A DNA stretch of 64,000 bases from Paludibacter sp. GTDB lineage: Bacteria > Bacteroidota > Bacteroidia > Bacteroidales > Paludibacteraceae. The notes under the pieces are model-generated. The model had not been told where the DNA came from. It saw only the letters and a list, made by a program, of their open reading frames with translations, and ran no database searches. Position numbers and translations under genes: made by a program. The stretch lies in NCBI GenBank assembly GCA_019163375.1, contig JAFLKK010000007.1, forward strand, positions 283,813-347,812. Reading direction: 5' to 3'. This document shows positions 41,981 through 50,536 of this stretch, in pieces (positions within the stretch are counted from its first letter, which is position 1; every line of letters begins with the position of its first letter).

Positions 41981-43213
41981 TTAAGCTGTTTTTAATCTAT
42001 GAATATTTGCTTTTTCTAATTTGCTTTGAGCGTAAGTAAGCGAAACAGTCAGTTCTTTAACGTTTCGCGACGGCATCTCAAACATTTCGTCCATCATGAT
42101 GGTCTCCGTGATGGAGCGCAGTCCACGGGCACCAAGCTTAAACTCAATTGCTTTGTCTACAATATATTCCAATACCTCTTCTGCAAAAGTCAAATCAATA
42201 TCATCCATTTTGAATAATTTGGTGTATTGTTTGATGATTGAGTTCTTTGGTTCTGTCAGAATACGACGCAATGCGGTGCGATCTAACGGTTCGAGATAAG
42301 TAAGGATAGGTAGACGGCCAATAATCTCAGGAATCAAACCAAACGATTTCAAGTCTTGCGGTGCAATGTATTGAAGCATATTGTGCTTGTCGAGTTGTTC
42401 TGTGCCTTTTGCAGCATTGTAACCTACCACTCTCGTATTTAAACGTGAGGCGATTTTTTTCTCGATGCCATCAAATGCACCACCGCAAACGAATAAAATG
42501 TTTTGAGTGTTTACAGCTATCATTTTTTGGTCGGGATGCTTGCGCCCCCCTTGTGGTGGAACGTTTACAATGGCTCCTTCAAGCAGTTTAAGCAAGCCTT
42601 GTTGAACACCTTCACCACTCACATCGCGGGTAATACTTGGGTTGTCGCCTTTACGTGCAATTTTGTCAATCTCGTCGATAAACACAATGCCACGTTCAGC
42701 TGCCTTTACATCGTAGTCAGCCACCTGTAGCAGGCGCGTAAGAATGCTTTCGATATCCTCACCCACGTAACCGGCTTCGGTTAGCACAGTGGCGTCGACA
42801 ATGGCAAACGGAACGTGCAATTTCTTTGCAATGGTGCGGGCCAAAAGCGTTTTACCTGTTCCGGTATAACCTACCATGATAATGTTCGATTTTTCAATTT
42901 CGACATCATCGCTGGTTTTTTCCTGCATCAACCGTTTGTAGTGGTTGTAAACAGCTACCGAAAGAAACTTTTTAGCTTCATCCTGACCAATCACATATTC
43001 GTCGAGGTATTCTTTTATTTCAATTGGTTTTGGAAGTTGCTCTTTATTTAAATTGGGCAATTTCGATTTGCTTAAGGTATTTTCCTTTACAATGTCCGAA
43101 GCTTGTACGGCACACTCGTCACAAATGTGCGCACCCTCCATGCCCATAATAAAAAAGCCAACCTGCGATTCGGGACGCCCGCAAAAGCTACATTTCTTTG
43201 TTGTTTTAGCCAT
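41981..43213 (-). CDS. clpX: ATP-dependent Clp protease ATP-binding subunit ClpX
   Basis: This AAA+ unfoldase feeds tagged or damaged proteins to ClpP. The 410-residue product has the N-terminal zinc domain (Cys8, Cys11, Cys31, Cys34), the Walker A loop [12 protein letters not shown] near residue 115 and Walker [12 protein letters not shown] near residue 178. The pore loop region carries [12 protein letters not shown]. The sensor-2 Arg lies near the C-terminus in [10 protein letters not shown]. It follows clpP by 91 bases on the same strand. That gap holds a perfect 12-bp hairpin ending 11 bases before the clpX start, which could tune its translation separately from clpP. Confidence 0.97.
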   Translation of the reverse strand: MAKTTKKCSFCGRPESQVGFFIMGMEGAHICDECAVQASDIVKENTLSKSKLPNLNKEQLPKPIEIKEYLDEYVIGQDEAKKFLSVAVYNHYKRLMQEKTSDDVEIEKSNIIMVGYTGTGKTLLARTIAKKLHVPFAIVDATVLTEAGYVGEDIESILTRLLQVADYDVKAAERGIVFIDEIDKIARKGDNPSITRDVSGEGVQQGLLKLLEGAIVNVPPQGGRKHPDQKMIAVNTQNILFVCGGAFDGIEKKIASRLNTRVVGYNAAKGTEQLDKHNMLQYIAPQDLKSFGLIPEIIGRLPILTYLEPLDRTALRRILTEPKNSIIKQYTKLFKMDDIDLTFAEEVLEYIVDKAIEFKLGARGLRSITETIMMDEMFEMPSRNVKELTVSLTYAQSKLEKANIHRLKTA

Positions 43214-43224
43214 ATCTGTATTGT

Positions 43225-43258
43225 CTCAAAACCACGATCGGTCGACCGTGGTTTTGAG
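43225..43258 (-). promoter_or_regulatory. Perfect hairpin just upstream of clpX
   Basis: CTCAAAACCACG (43225-43236) and CGTGGTTTTGAG (43247-43258) pair without mismatch around a 10-base loop, and no T-run follows. It lies between clpP and clpX, ending 11 bases before the clpX ATG, where it may cover the ribosome-binding region or block exonucleases. Confidence 0.6.
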
Positions 43259-43304
43259 TTGTTCTTTAAAAATTATATCGCAGGGCGATTATCTCAGTGA
43301 GAGA

Positions 43305-43982
43305 TTATTTTTTCTTTTCGTTGAATAAAATTTTGTCGATCATGCCGTAGTCCAATGCCTCTTCCGAAGTCATCCAGTAGTCACGGTCCGAATCTTTTTC
43401 GATGCGTTCGAATGGATTTTTAGAGTGGTCGGCAATAATGGTATACAATTCTTTTTTCAGTTTTTGAATTTCGCGTGCGGTGATTTCAATATCCGAAGCC
43501 TGTCCTTGTGCGCCGCCCATTGGTTGGTGAATCATTACGCGCGAGTGTTTCAACGCTGATCGTTTTCCTTCGGCACCTGCTACCAATAATACAGCACCCA
43601 TCGATGCGGCCATACCTGTACATATAGTTGCTACATCAGAACTGATAAATTGCATGGTATCATAAATGCCCAGTCCGGCATAAACCGAACCGCCCGGAGT
43701 GTTTAAATAGATAGAGATATCTTTCCCCGGATCAGATGAATCCAAGTAAAGTAGCTGAGCCTGAATAACATTAGCAGTATAATCATCTACCTGAGTTCCA
43801 AGAAAAATAATACGATCCATCATTAAGCGCGAAAAAACATCCATTTGAGTAACATTCAATTGACGTTCTTCCAGGATAGAAGGAGAGATGTAGTTACTGG
43901 TAATATCGGCGTATTTATCCAACGCCAACCCATTCATGCGTAGATGTTTGGTTGCGAAATCGCGAAAATCGTTGTTGTTCAT
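43305..43982 (-). CDS. clpP: ATP-dependent Clp protease proteolytic subunit
   Basis: This is the barrel-forming serine protease partner of ClpX. The 225-residue product shows the nucleophile Ser127 in TGMAASMGAVLL and the catalytic His152 in RVMIHQPMGGAQGQ. Family-typical strands are DRIIFLGTQVDD and ISIYLNTPGGSVYAGLGIYDTM. The N-terminal 35-40 residues precede the mature barrel and may be trimmed. It lies between tig (137 bases upstream) and clpX. The gap to tig holds two overlapping hairpins that cannot form together. Confidence 0.97.
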   Translation of the reverse strand: MNNNDFRDFATKHLRMNGLALDKYADITSNYISPSILEERQLNVTQMDVFSRLMMDRIIFLGTQVDDYTANVIQAQLLYLDSSDPGKDISIYLNTPGGSVYAGLGIYDTMQFISSDVATICTGMAASMGAVLLVAGAEGKRSALKHSRVMIHQPMGGAQGQASDIEITAREIQKLKKELYTIIADHSKNPFERIEKDSDRDYWMTSEEALDYGMIDKILFNEKKK

Positions 43983-44015
43983 ATTTATAATGTTTTAATA
44001 AGCTTCTAAAATCGG

Positions 44016-44115
44016 AAAAGGCCTTTAACTATTCCCAAAAAGAAAAACAAAGATAATTCTATTTTGTTTAAATTTTTAGCAGTTAAAAGCCTTTTCGGCA
44101 AAATAATCCGAAAAG
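44016..44115 (-). promoter_or_regulatory. Overlapping alternative hairpins between tig and clpP
   Basis: AAAAGGCCTTTAACT (44016-44030) can pair, with one mismatch, with AGTTAAAAGCCTTTT (44081-44095). The segment CTTTTCGG (44091-44098) can instead pair with CCGAAAAG (44108-44115), giving a short terminator-like hairpin followed by GCTTTT on the minus strand. The two folds share bases. Confidence 0.4.
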
Positions 44116-44118
44116 CAA

Positions 44119-45474
44119 TTATTTTGCTTCGAACATTTTGTTGAATTCGTCGATTGAAACTTCTTTAGTTTCTAATTTTACAGCTCCTTTTACTACTGCA
44201 AATACTTTTTCTTCGGCTACTTTGTCGACAATGTTTTTAAGCGTGTCTTCTTTTTTCAACATGTCTTTAGCATAGTTGGCGATAATTTCGTCGTCCATGC
44301 CAATCATTCCGTATTGAGCAAATTGAGCTTTTGCCATTTTTTTAGCAAATTCTTCAACGTCTTCTTTTTCAACTTTCACGTCGTTAGCTTTTGCCAATTT
44401 GTCTTTTACAAGGTGCCATGTTAAGTCGGCAATCATTTTCGAATAATCTTCATCCAATTTTTCAGCGGTCAGATTTTCGTTTGAAGACAATACCCAACGT
44501 TTCAAGAAAGAGTCTGGGAAAGGAAGGCTGTTGTATTTTGCAATCAACATTTCCTGTGCGTCAACACCAAATTTGTATTCGCTGTCTGAAGTCAGGTTTT
44601 CCTGAATGTTTTCTTTGATTTTTGCGCGGAATTCTTCTACGCTTGATACAACACCTTCGCCATATACTTTGTCGAACAAATCCTGATCGATTTCAGATTC
44701 GTGGTAGCGGGTGATGCTTTCGATTTTTAATTGGAAGTCTGCATCGATTGTTTTTGCTTCGTCTTTCGATATCTTCAACAATGAGCTGATTTCAGCTTCT
44801 TCAACATAAGCTTTAGCAGGGTTGAACGTGATTAAATCGCCTTTTTTTGCTCCTGCGAAAAGTGCTTTTTGGTCGGCATCTTTCATGTAAGCAATGGTCA
44901 TGGTAGCGTCCTGAACTTTAAGACCTTCTTCGTTTACTTTGCCGTCTGCCATTTCCAGCAATTCGCCTTTCAACATGTCTTTTTCTTCAACGCTGTCTTC
45001 CTGAATATATTTACCGTAACGACCGGTGTATGATTTAACTTGGTTGTCAATCATTTCTTCGCTAACAGTAATATTATAGAAAGCTACTTTATCTTTTTTT
45101 GTCAATTCCACTTCAAATTCAGGAGCAATACCCAAATCGAAAACAAATTCGAAAACTTCCTGAGTTTCGAAATCAATTTGTTTTTGTTCTGTTTGGTTTG
45201 GAAGTGGCTCACCAAGTATATTGATATTGTTGTCGCGGATATAACCATATAAACCGTCCGAAACCAATTTGTTGATTTCCTCAGCTAATACAGCTTTTCC
45301 GTACATTTTTTTTACTAAACCCACCGGCACCATGCCTGGGCGAAAGCCTGGGATGTTTGCTTTTTTGCGGTAATCGCGTAAAGTTTTGTCCACTTTTTCG
45401 CTGTAATCCACTTTTTCAATGCTTAATGTAACCATTGCATTGCTCTGATCGAGGTCTTTTCTGACAATATTCAT
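44119..45474 (-). CDS. tig: Trigger factor
   Basis: This ribosome-bound chaperone has a peptidyl-prolyl isomerase domain in most bacteria. The 451-residue product begins MNIVRKDLDQSNAMVTLSIE, and the ribosome-binding signature NIPGFRPGMVPVGLVKKMYG lies near residue 40. The PPIase-like region (about 150-245) is weakly conserved, as in other Bacteroidota, and the helical C-domain runs to the end. It is first in the row tig-clpP-clpX, the standard order. A -7 element TACCTTTG lies 52 bases upstream of the start. Confidence 0.95.
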   Translation of the reverse strand: MNIVRKDLDQSNAMVTLSIEKVDYSEKVDKTLRDYRKKANIPGFRPGMVPVGLVKKMYGKAVLAEEINKLVSDGLYGYIRDNNINILGEPLPNQTEQKQIDFETQEVFEFVFDLGIAPEFEVELTKKDKVAFYNITVSEEMIDNQVKSYTGRYGKYIQEDSVEEKDMLKGELLEMADGKVNEEGLKVQDATMTIAYMKDADQKALFAGAKKGDLITFNPAKAYVEEAEISSLLKISKDEAKTIDADFQLKIESITRYHESEIDQDLFDKVYGEGVVSSVEEFRAKIKENIQENLTSDSEYKFGVDAQEMLIAKYNSLPFPDSFLKRWVLSSNENLTAEKLDEDYSKMIADLTWHLVKDKLAKANDVKVEKEDVEEFAKKMAKAQFAQYGMIGMDDEIIANYAKDMLKKEDTLKNIVDKVAEEKVFAVVKGAVKLETKEVSIDEFNKMFEAK

Positions 45475-45525
45475 AAATATAATAATCTAGTAATTTGCTG
45501 ATATTTATCTTTTTGTAATGGGGTG

Positions 45526-45533
45526 CAAAGGTA
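45526..45533 (-). promoter_or_regulatory. Candidate -7 element for tig
   Basis: TACCTTTG on the minus strand, directly followed by CACCCC. The same TTTGCACCC start-site context recurs upstream of typA. Confidence 0.55.
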
Positions 45534-45576
45534 CAAAAAAAAGATAAACACAATGCAATTTATATGAAAAAAAATG

Positions 45577-45609
45577 CTAACGCTTTAAATTTGAATTTCA
45601 ATGCGTTAG
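45577..45609. repeat. CTAACGC inverted repeat upstream of tig
   Basis: CTAACGC (45577-45583) and GCGTTAG (45603-45609) surround a 19-base loop. Each strand has a T-run after it, so it may be a weak terminator for transcripts from the right or a site upstream of the tig promoter. Confidence 0.35.
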
Positions 45610-45642
45610 TGATCTTTTTTGTTTTAGCGTATGATTGAACAA

Positions 45643-45680
45643 AAAAAAGAAGTGAACCGATAACGATTCACTTCTTTTTT
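45643..45680 (-). terminator. Intrinsic terminator after the small barrel gene
   Basis: AAAAAAGAAGTGAA (45643-45656) pairs perfectly with TTCACTTCTTTTTT (45667-45680), with T-runs on both strands. It lies 24 bases beyond the stop of the gene at 45705. Confidence 0.85.
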
Positions 45681-45704
45681 AATTATTGTTGAATGATTTT
45701 AATC

Positions 45705-46328
45705 TTAAAACATATAGACCAAATTCATCGTAAAAACTTTATTTTTGAACGAACTGTCGTCATTGCTTGTGCTTTTAATGCCATTGCTCCAGGTACCGCC
45801 GAGTTGAATTTTTCTGAACAGTTCAACACCTGCACCAAAGTTATAGCCGTAATCCACACGATCGGCAAAAGTCTTGTAGGCTTCTTTTTCGGTAGTGCTT
45901 GTACTTTCGGTAACGGTTGAACCGCTTAGTGCACAAGCTCCGTAAACGCCACCAAAACCGTATACGCCAACAAGGCCTACAATTATATGATAACGTATGT
46001 TGAGTGGCACTTCGAGGTAGTTTATCTCCTTGTAGCCGTTGCGCAATACGTTATCCACATTTATGCTGTCGAAATGGAAGCTGCTCCCTTTTTGGGAAAG
46101 TAGTGCACCTATTTCTACGCCCATACCTGTTTTCTTAGGCATCGCCTGATATACCAGTCCGATTTGATAGCCCGTTAAATTGCTCGATTGAAAACTCGTA
46201 GCAACATCGGACCGATTGAACGATCTGATCTCATTCGCCATGTTCAAACCGGCTTTTATACCCAGCTGAGCAAACAGACCGGTCGAACAAAGCAATGCCA
46301 TCAGCATTAAGAAGTTTTTTCTTTTCAT
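45705..46328 (-). CDS. Porin-family outer-membrane beta-barrel protein
   Basis: This 207-residue protein has a signal peptide (FLMLMALLCSTGLFA) and a mature part that starts LGIKAGLNMANE, the usual opening of the PorT-like/opacity-type barrels of Bacteroidota. Alternating strands such as YQIGLVYQAM, MGVEIGALLSQKG, YLEVPLNIRYHI and VYGFGGVYGACAL follow, and the C-terminus closes with FTMNLVYMF, ending in the Phe typical of outer-membrane proteins. It is probably an eight-stranded barrel. The function is unknown. It lies alone between typA and tig. Confidence 0.8.
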   Translation of the reverse strand: MKRKNFLMLMALLCSTGLFAQLGIKAGLNMANEIRSFNRSDVATSFQSSNLTGYQIGLVYQAMPKKTGMGVEIGALLSQKGSSFHFDSINVDNVLRNGYKEINYLEVPLNIRYHIIVGLVGVYGFGGVYGACALSGSTVTESTSTTEKEAYKTFADRVDYGYNFGAGVELFRKIQLGGTWSNGIKSTSNDDSSFKNKVFTMNLVYMF

Positions 46329-46398
46329 ATTACAAAGAAATTAAATTTGACGTGTCAAGTGTCATTTCTAAACAAACAACTTTTATGCCAATGATAAA

Positions 46399-48198
46399 TT
46401 ATTTTCTGGTCATGCGTTTACGTTCATTTTCATCAAGATAGATTTTACGCAATCTGAAAGTCACCGGAGTGATTTCAACGTATTCATCTTCTTTGATATA
46501 TTCCAATGCTTCTTCCAAACTGAAAACAATAGGCGGAATAAGTTTGGCCTTGTCATCCGCACCCGAGGCACGCATGTTGGTAAGTTTCTTAGGCTTGGTA
46601 ACATTCACTACCATATCGCCTTCTTTTGCACTTTCGCCCACAACCTGACCTGCGTAGATCTCGTCTTGTGGGAATACGAAGAAGCGACCACGGTCTTGCA
46701 ACTTATCTAATGAATATGAAAAAGCTCTTCCGCCTTCCATAGCGATGATAGATCCGTTAGTACGTTTTTCGATATGTCCTTTGTAGGGTTGGTATTCCAG
46801 AAAGCGGTGCGACATAATGGCTTCACCGGCTGATGAAGTAAGTACGGCGTTACGCAATCCGATAATTCCACGCGAAGGAATCATAAATTCTAATTGAATA
46901 CGGTCGTTTACAACTTCCATACTTAGCATTTCACCCTTGCGGATGGCAACCATTTCAATTACCTTACCCGAACAATCTTCCGGTAAGTTGATAGTAAGTT
47001 GTTCAATCGGTTCGCAACGTACGCCATCAATTTCTTTGAAAATTACCTGTGGCTGCCCTACCTGAAGCTCGTAACCTTCGCGACGCATAGTTTCAATCAA
47101 TACCGACAAGTGAAGTACACCACGTCCGTAAACATTCCATACGTCCGAAGCAGGATCTTTTTCAACACGTAAAGCAAGGTTTTTGTCCAACTCTTTTGTT
47201 AGACGATCTTGAATGTGACGTGAAGTTACAAATTTACCTTCTTTTCCGAAGAACGGAGAGTTATTGATGGTAAATACCATACTCATGGTTGGTTCGTCGA
47301 TAGCAATCGGCACCAATGGTTCAGGGTTTTGTAAATCGGCAATAGAATCGCCAATATCGAATCCTTCGATACCTACCAAAGCACAAATATCACCCGATCT
47401 TACCTCGGTAGCACGTGTACGTCCCAGTCCGGTAAAAGTGTGTAATTCTTTGATACGCGATTTGATTGGAGTGCCGTCTCTTTTTACAAGATTTACATCC
47501 ATTCCTTCGCGCAATGTTCCACGATGAAGGCGTCCTACGGCAATACGACCCACATATGATGAGTAGTCGAGAGAAGTAATCAGCATTTGTGGAGTACCCT
47601 CAATAAATTCAGGTCCCGGGATATATTTAATGATAGCATCCAATAAAGGTACGATGCTGTCGGTTTGTACGTTCCAGTCTTCCGACATCCAGTTGTTCTT
47701 AGCAGAACCATAGATAGTATGGAAGTTCAGTTGAGTTTCGCTAGCATTCAGGTTGAACATTAAGTCGAATACAGCTTCATGAACTTCGTCCGGGCGACAG
47801 TTTTGTTTGTCTACTTTGTTCACAACCACAATAGGAAGTAATCCCATTTGAATTGCTTTTTGTAGTACAAAACGAGTCTGAGGCATTGGTCCTTCGAAGG
47901 CATCTACCAACAATAATACACCGTCGGCCATGTTCAATACACGTTCCACTTCACCGCCAAAGTCCGAGTGACCCGGAGTGTCGATGATGTTGATTTTGTA
48001 TCCCAGATAGTCGATGGATACATTCTTTGCTAATATGGTGATACCCCTTTCGCGTTCGAGGTCATTATTATCCATGATTAACTCGCCTGCGTTTTCGTTT
48101 TCGCGGAACAGGTGTCCAGCTAATAACATCTTGTCTACCAAGGTTGTTTTTCCGTGGTCAACGTGGGCAATAATAGCAATGTTTCTAATTTTTTGCAT
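46399..48198 (-). CDS. typA: Ribosome-associated GTPase TypA/BipA
   Basis: This translation-factor GTPase acts in ribosome assembly and stress. Starting at 48198 (MQKIRNIAIIAHVDHGKTT) gives 599 residues. The 10 extra codons of the open frame lie across a -7 element and are rejected. The G1 loop AHVDHGKT (residues 11-18), the DTPGHSDFGGEVERV G3 region near residue 72 and NKVDKQNCR (G4) are clear. Domains II, III, V and the TypA-specific C-terminus follow, with the typical GRGVLHLSVLIETMRREGYE. The assignment is secure. Confidence 0.96.
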   Translation of the reverse strand: MQKIRNIAIIAHVDHGKTTLVDKMLLAGHLFRENENAGELIMDNNDLERERGITILAKNVSIDYLGYKINIIDTPGHSDFGGEVERVLNMADGVLLLVDAFEGPMPQTRFVLQKAIQMGLLPIVVVNKVDKQNCRPDEVHEAVFDLMFNLNASETQLNFHTIYGSAKNNWMSEDWNVQTDSIVPLLDAIIKYIPGPEFIEGTPQMLITSLDYSSYVGRIAVGRLHRGTLREGMDVNLVKRDGTPIKSRIKELHTFTGLGRTRATEVRSGDICALVGIEGFDIGDSIADLQNPEPLVPIAIDEPTMSMVFTINNSPFFGKEGKFVTSRHIQDRLTKELDKNLALRVEKDPASDVWNVYGRGVLHLSVLIETMRREGYELQVGQPQVIFKEIDGVRCEPIEQLTINLPEDCSGKVIEMVAIRKGEMLSMEVVNDRIQLEFMIPSRGIIGLRNAVLTSSAGEAIMSHRFLEYQPYKGHIEKRTNGSIIAMEGGRAFSYSLDKLQDRGRFFVFPQDEIYAGQVVGESAKEGDMVVNVTKPKKLTNMRASGADDKAKLIPPIVFSLEEALEYIKEDEYVEITPVTFRLRKIYLDENERKRMTRK

Positions 48199-48225
48199 GT
48201 AATACAATCTTTTTTTTTGAGGGTG

Positions 48226-48233
48226 CAAAGTTA
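48226..48233 (-). promoter_or_regulatory. Candidate -7 element for typA
   Basis: TAACTTTG on the minus strand, followed by CACCC. It overlaps the first codons of the longest typA frame, so the start at 48198 is preferred. Confidence 0.55.
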
Positions 48234-48357
48234 GTCAAAATAATTCAATATTCATTTTATTTCGGAAATGAACTGAATATTAGATAGTAAACCGGTGTTT
48301 TTTGAAGTTGTTATTATATTGTTTTATTCATATAATCGTAAAAAAGAGCACATTATT

Positions 48358-48388
48358 TTTGTGTGATAAAAAAATAATAGTACTTTTG
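48358..48388 (+). promoter_or_regulatory. Promoter of rplS
   Basis: TTTG (48358-48361), a 19-base spacer and TACTTTTG (48381-48388) match the Bacteroidota consensus exactly. The leader before rplS is about 80 bases. Confidence 0.8.
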
Positions 48389-48473
48389 CAGTCCAATTTT
48401 AGCGTAATCTCTGACAGAATATAGAATGGTCTGTGAATATTGCGCATATTATTAAAATAAAAAAAGAGCAATA

Positions 48474-48821
48474 ATGGACTTTATTAAAATTGCAGAACAA
48501 GCATTTCTTGTTGAAAAAACGCACCCAGCTTTCAAAGCCGGTGACACTGTTACGGTAGCATACCGTATTATTGAGGGAACAAAAGAACGTATCCAAGAGT
48601 TTCGTGGAGACGTAATCAAAGTGGTTGGACACGAAGGTAGAAAACGCTTCACCGTTCGTAAAATTTCAAGTAACATTGGAGTTGAACGTATTTTCCCATT
48701 AGATTCACCATTTATCGAAAGCATTACTGTAAACAAACATGGTAAAGTTCGTCGCGCTAAATTGTACTATTTACGTGCACTTACCGGTAAAAAAGCAAGA
48801 ATCAAAGAAAGACGCGTATAA
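48474..48821 (+). CDS. rplS: 50S ribosomal protein L19
   Basis: This is a ribosomal large-subunit protein at the 30S-50S interface. The 115-residue product has the family core [28 protein letters not shown], then [20 protein letters not shown] and the basic tail [20 protein letters not shown]. It is transcribed alone from a strong promoter and closed by a terminator 26 bases beyond the stop. In many bacteria rplS lies with rpsP-rimM-trmD; here it is separate, which is normal for Bacteroidota. Confidence 0.98.
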   Translation: MDFIKIAEQAFLVEKTHPAFKAGDTVTVAYRIIEGTKERIQEFRGDVIKVVGHEGRKRFTVRKISSNIGVERIFPLDSPFIESITVNKHGKVRRAKLYYLRALTGKKARIKERRV

Positions 48822-48846
48822 TTACGGTCTTCGAAAAAGAAATAAG

Positions 48847-48877
48847 AAAGAGAAATCCGAAAGGGTTTCTCTTTTTT
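48847..48877 (+). terminator. Intrinsic terminator after rplS
   Basis: AAAGAGAAATCC pairs with GGGTTTCTCTTT (one G-U pair) around a 4-base loop, followed by seven T on the plus strand. Confidence 0.85.
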
Positions 48878-48904
48878 TGTGCCCAGAAATCCGGCAACGT
48901 TAAT

Positions 48905-48936
48905 TTACAGATATTCCAAAAAAAGCGTATCTTTGC
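48905..48936 (+). promoter_or_regulatory. Candidate promoter of mlaE-mlaF-xth
   Basis: TTTA (48905-48908), a 20-base spacer and TATCTTTG (48929-48936). Transcription would start near 48943, which argues for the mlaE start at 49007 rather than 48944. Confidence 0.6.
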
Positions 48937-49006
48937 AATTCGAATGTTTCGCACTCACTTTCGCAGACATCGTTCTAAAATAGTAAACAATAATAAAAAG
49001 ATAGAC

Positions 49007-49747
49007 ATGGGTTTAATAGCCGATACCGGTAAGTATATTTTATTAATGAAACGGGTTTTTGTTGCGCCAGACAGAGGACGTATGTTTTTCCGTCAGTTTC
49101 CAAAAGAACTCGAAAAACTGGGCTTGCAGTCCTTGCCCATTGTAGCGATTATATCCGTGTTCATTGGCTTTATCATGACTATGCAAACCAAACTGAACAC
49201 ATCCAACCCTTTACTGCCGGTTTACACCACCGGATTGGTAACGCGTGACACCTTGCTCCTTGAGTTCTCATCTACTATCCTGTGTTTGATTTTAGCAGGG
49301 AAAGTGGGTTCTAATATAGCCTCTGAAATAGGAACGATGCGCATCACCGAACAAATTGATGCACTCGAAATTATGGGAGTAAATTCTGCTAATTACCTGA
49401 TACTTCCAAAGGTTGTTGCTTTTGTGGTGATGATGCCTTTTCTGGTTATCTTTAGTATGGCGTTGGGGATATTTGGTGGATATTTTGTGGGTGTTCTAAC
49501 CACAATTATGACTACAGGTGATTATCTGGTAGGGATAAAGTTTGCTTTTGTGCCGTATTATGTTTTCTACTCGCTGATAAAATCGATGATTTTTGCCTTC
49601 CTTATTTCTTCGGTGGCAGCATTTTATGGTTATTATTCGTACGGAGGCGCCCTCGACGTTGGTAAGTCGAGCACCAATGCAGTTGTAAATGGAAGTATTC
49701 TGATTCTGTTTTTCAATATTCTTATCACCAAAATTATGTTGAACTAA
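49007..49747 (+). CDS. mlaE: MlaE-type ABC transporter permease
   Basis: With the ATG at 49007 (MGLIADTGKYILLM) the product is 246 residues with five or six membrane helices; the frame opens 21 codons earlier at 48944, almost at the predicted transcription start. Family-typical parts are ETLGLQ-like LEKLGLQSLPIVAIISVFIGFIM, the motif EIGTMRITEQIDALEIMGVN (coupling to the ATPase) and PYYVFYSLIKSMIFAF. The MlaEF system moves phospholipids between outer and inner membranes. mlaF follows after 30 bases. No mlaD-like gene is adjacent. Confidence 0.92.
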   Translation: MGLIADTGKYILLMKRVFVAPDRGRMFFRQFPKELEKLGLQSLPIVAIISVFIGFIMTMQTKLNTSNPLLPVYTTGLVTRDTLLLEFSSTILCLILAGKVGSNIASEIGTMRITEQIDALEIMGVNSANYLILPKVVAFVVMMPFLVIFSMALGIFGGYFVGVLTTIMTTGDYLVGIKFAFVPYYVFYSLIKSMIFAFLISSVAAFYGYYSYGGALDVGKSSTNAVVNGSILILFFNILITKIMLN

Positions 49748-49777
49748 TGGTTCGCGCCGCCTAGACAGAAAATAAAA

Positions 49778-50536
49778 ATGATTGAAGTAAAAAATATAGA
49801 GAAATCATTCGAAAGTAACCACGTATTGAAAAATGTGTCGGCTGTTTTTGAAACCGGAAAAACCAATATGATTATTGGGGGTAGTGGTTCCGGCAAAACG
49901 GTGCTAATGAAAAGCATTATCGGTCTGCATCGCATTGATGGTGGCCGTATTGAGTACGATGGCCGTAACCTGCCCGATATGAAAATGAGCGAAATACGCA
50001 TGCTGCGTCGCGAGGTGGGTATGCTGTTTCAGGGTTCTGCTCTTTTCGATTCGTTAACTGTATTAGAAAATGTGATCTACCCGCTCGAAATGTTTTCGCC
50101 GAGCACTAAAGAGGAAATGCTGGAACGTGCTCGTTTTTGTCTGAAACACGTGAATCTGGAAGAAAAAGCCTTTGGTTTAGCACCCTCGGAAATTAGTGGT
50201 GGTATGCAAAAACGTGTGGCCATTGCCAGAGCTATTGCATTGCAACCTAAATACTTGTTTTGCGATGAGCCTAACTCGGGTTTGGATCCTAAAACATCAC
50301 TTGTTATCGATCAGTTGATACATGAAGTAACGCATGAGTTTGAGATTACCACCATTATCAATTCGCACGATATGAACTCGGTGATGGAAATTGGAGAGAA
50401 CATTATTTTTATTGAAAAAGGAGAAAAAGCGTGGCAAGGGAACAAAGATGACATTTTTCATGTTGATAACGAAGCGCTGAACAATTTTGTTTTTGCGTCC
50501 GAACTATTCAAAAAAGTAAAAAGAACAAATCAATGA
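49778..50536 (+). CDS. mlaF: MlaF-type ABC transporter ATP-binding protein
   Basis: This 252-residue ATPase powers the MlaE permease. It shows Walker A IIGGSGSGKTVLM (Lys40), the ABC signature EISGGMQKRVAIARA near residue 147 and Walker B KYLFCDEPNSGLDP near residue 165; NSHDM supplies the H-loop. The form S-G-G-M-Q-K-R is the one typical of Mla/Ttg2 ATPases. It overlaps xth by four bases (ATGA), so the three genes are one transcript. Confidence 0.95.
   Translation: MIEVKNIEKSFESNHVLKNVSAVFETGKTNMIIGGSGSGKTVLMKSIIGLHRIDGGRIEYDGRNLPDMKMSEIRMLRREVGMLFQGSALFDSLTVLENVIYPLEMFSPSTKEEMLERARFCLKHVNLEEKAFGLAPSEISGGMQKRVAIARAIALQPKYLFCDEPNSGLDPKTSLVIDQLIHEVTHEFEITTIINSHDMNSVMEIGENIIFIEKGEKAWQGNKDDIFHVDNEALNNFVFASELFKKVKRTNQ

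Noticed and set aside
48944-49006. Upstream start of mlaE
   Set aside because: It lies at the predicted transcription start and adds a basic, non-family N-terminus.
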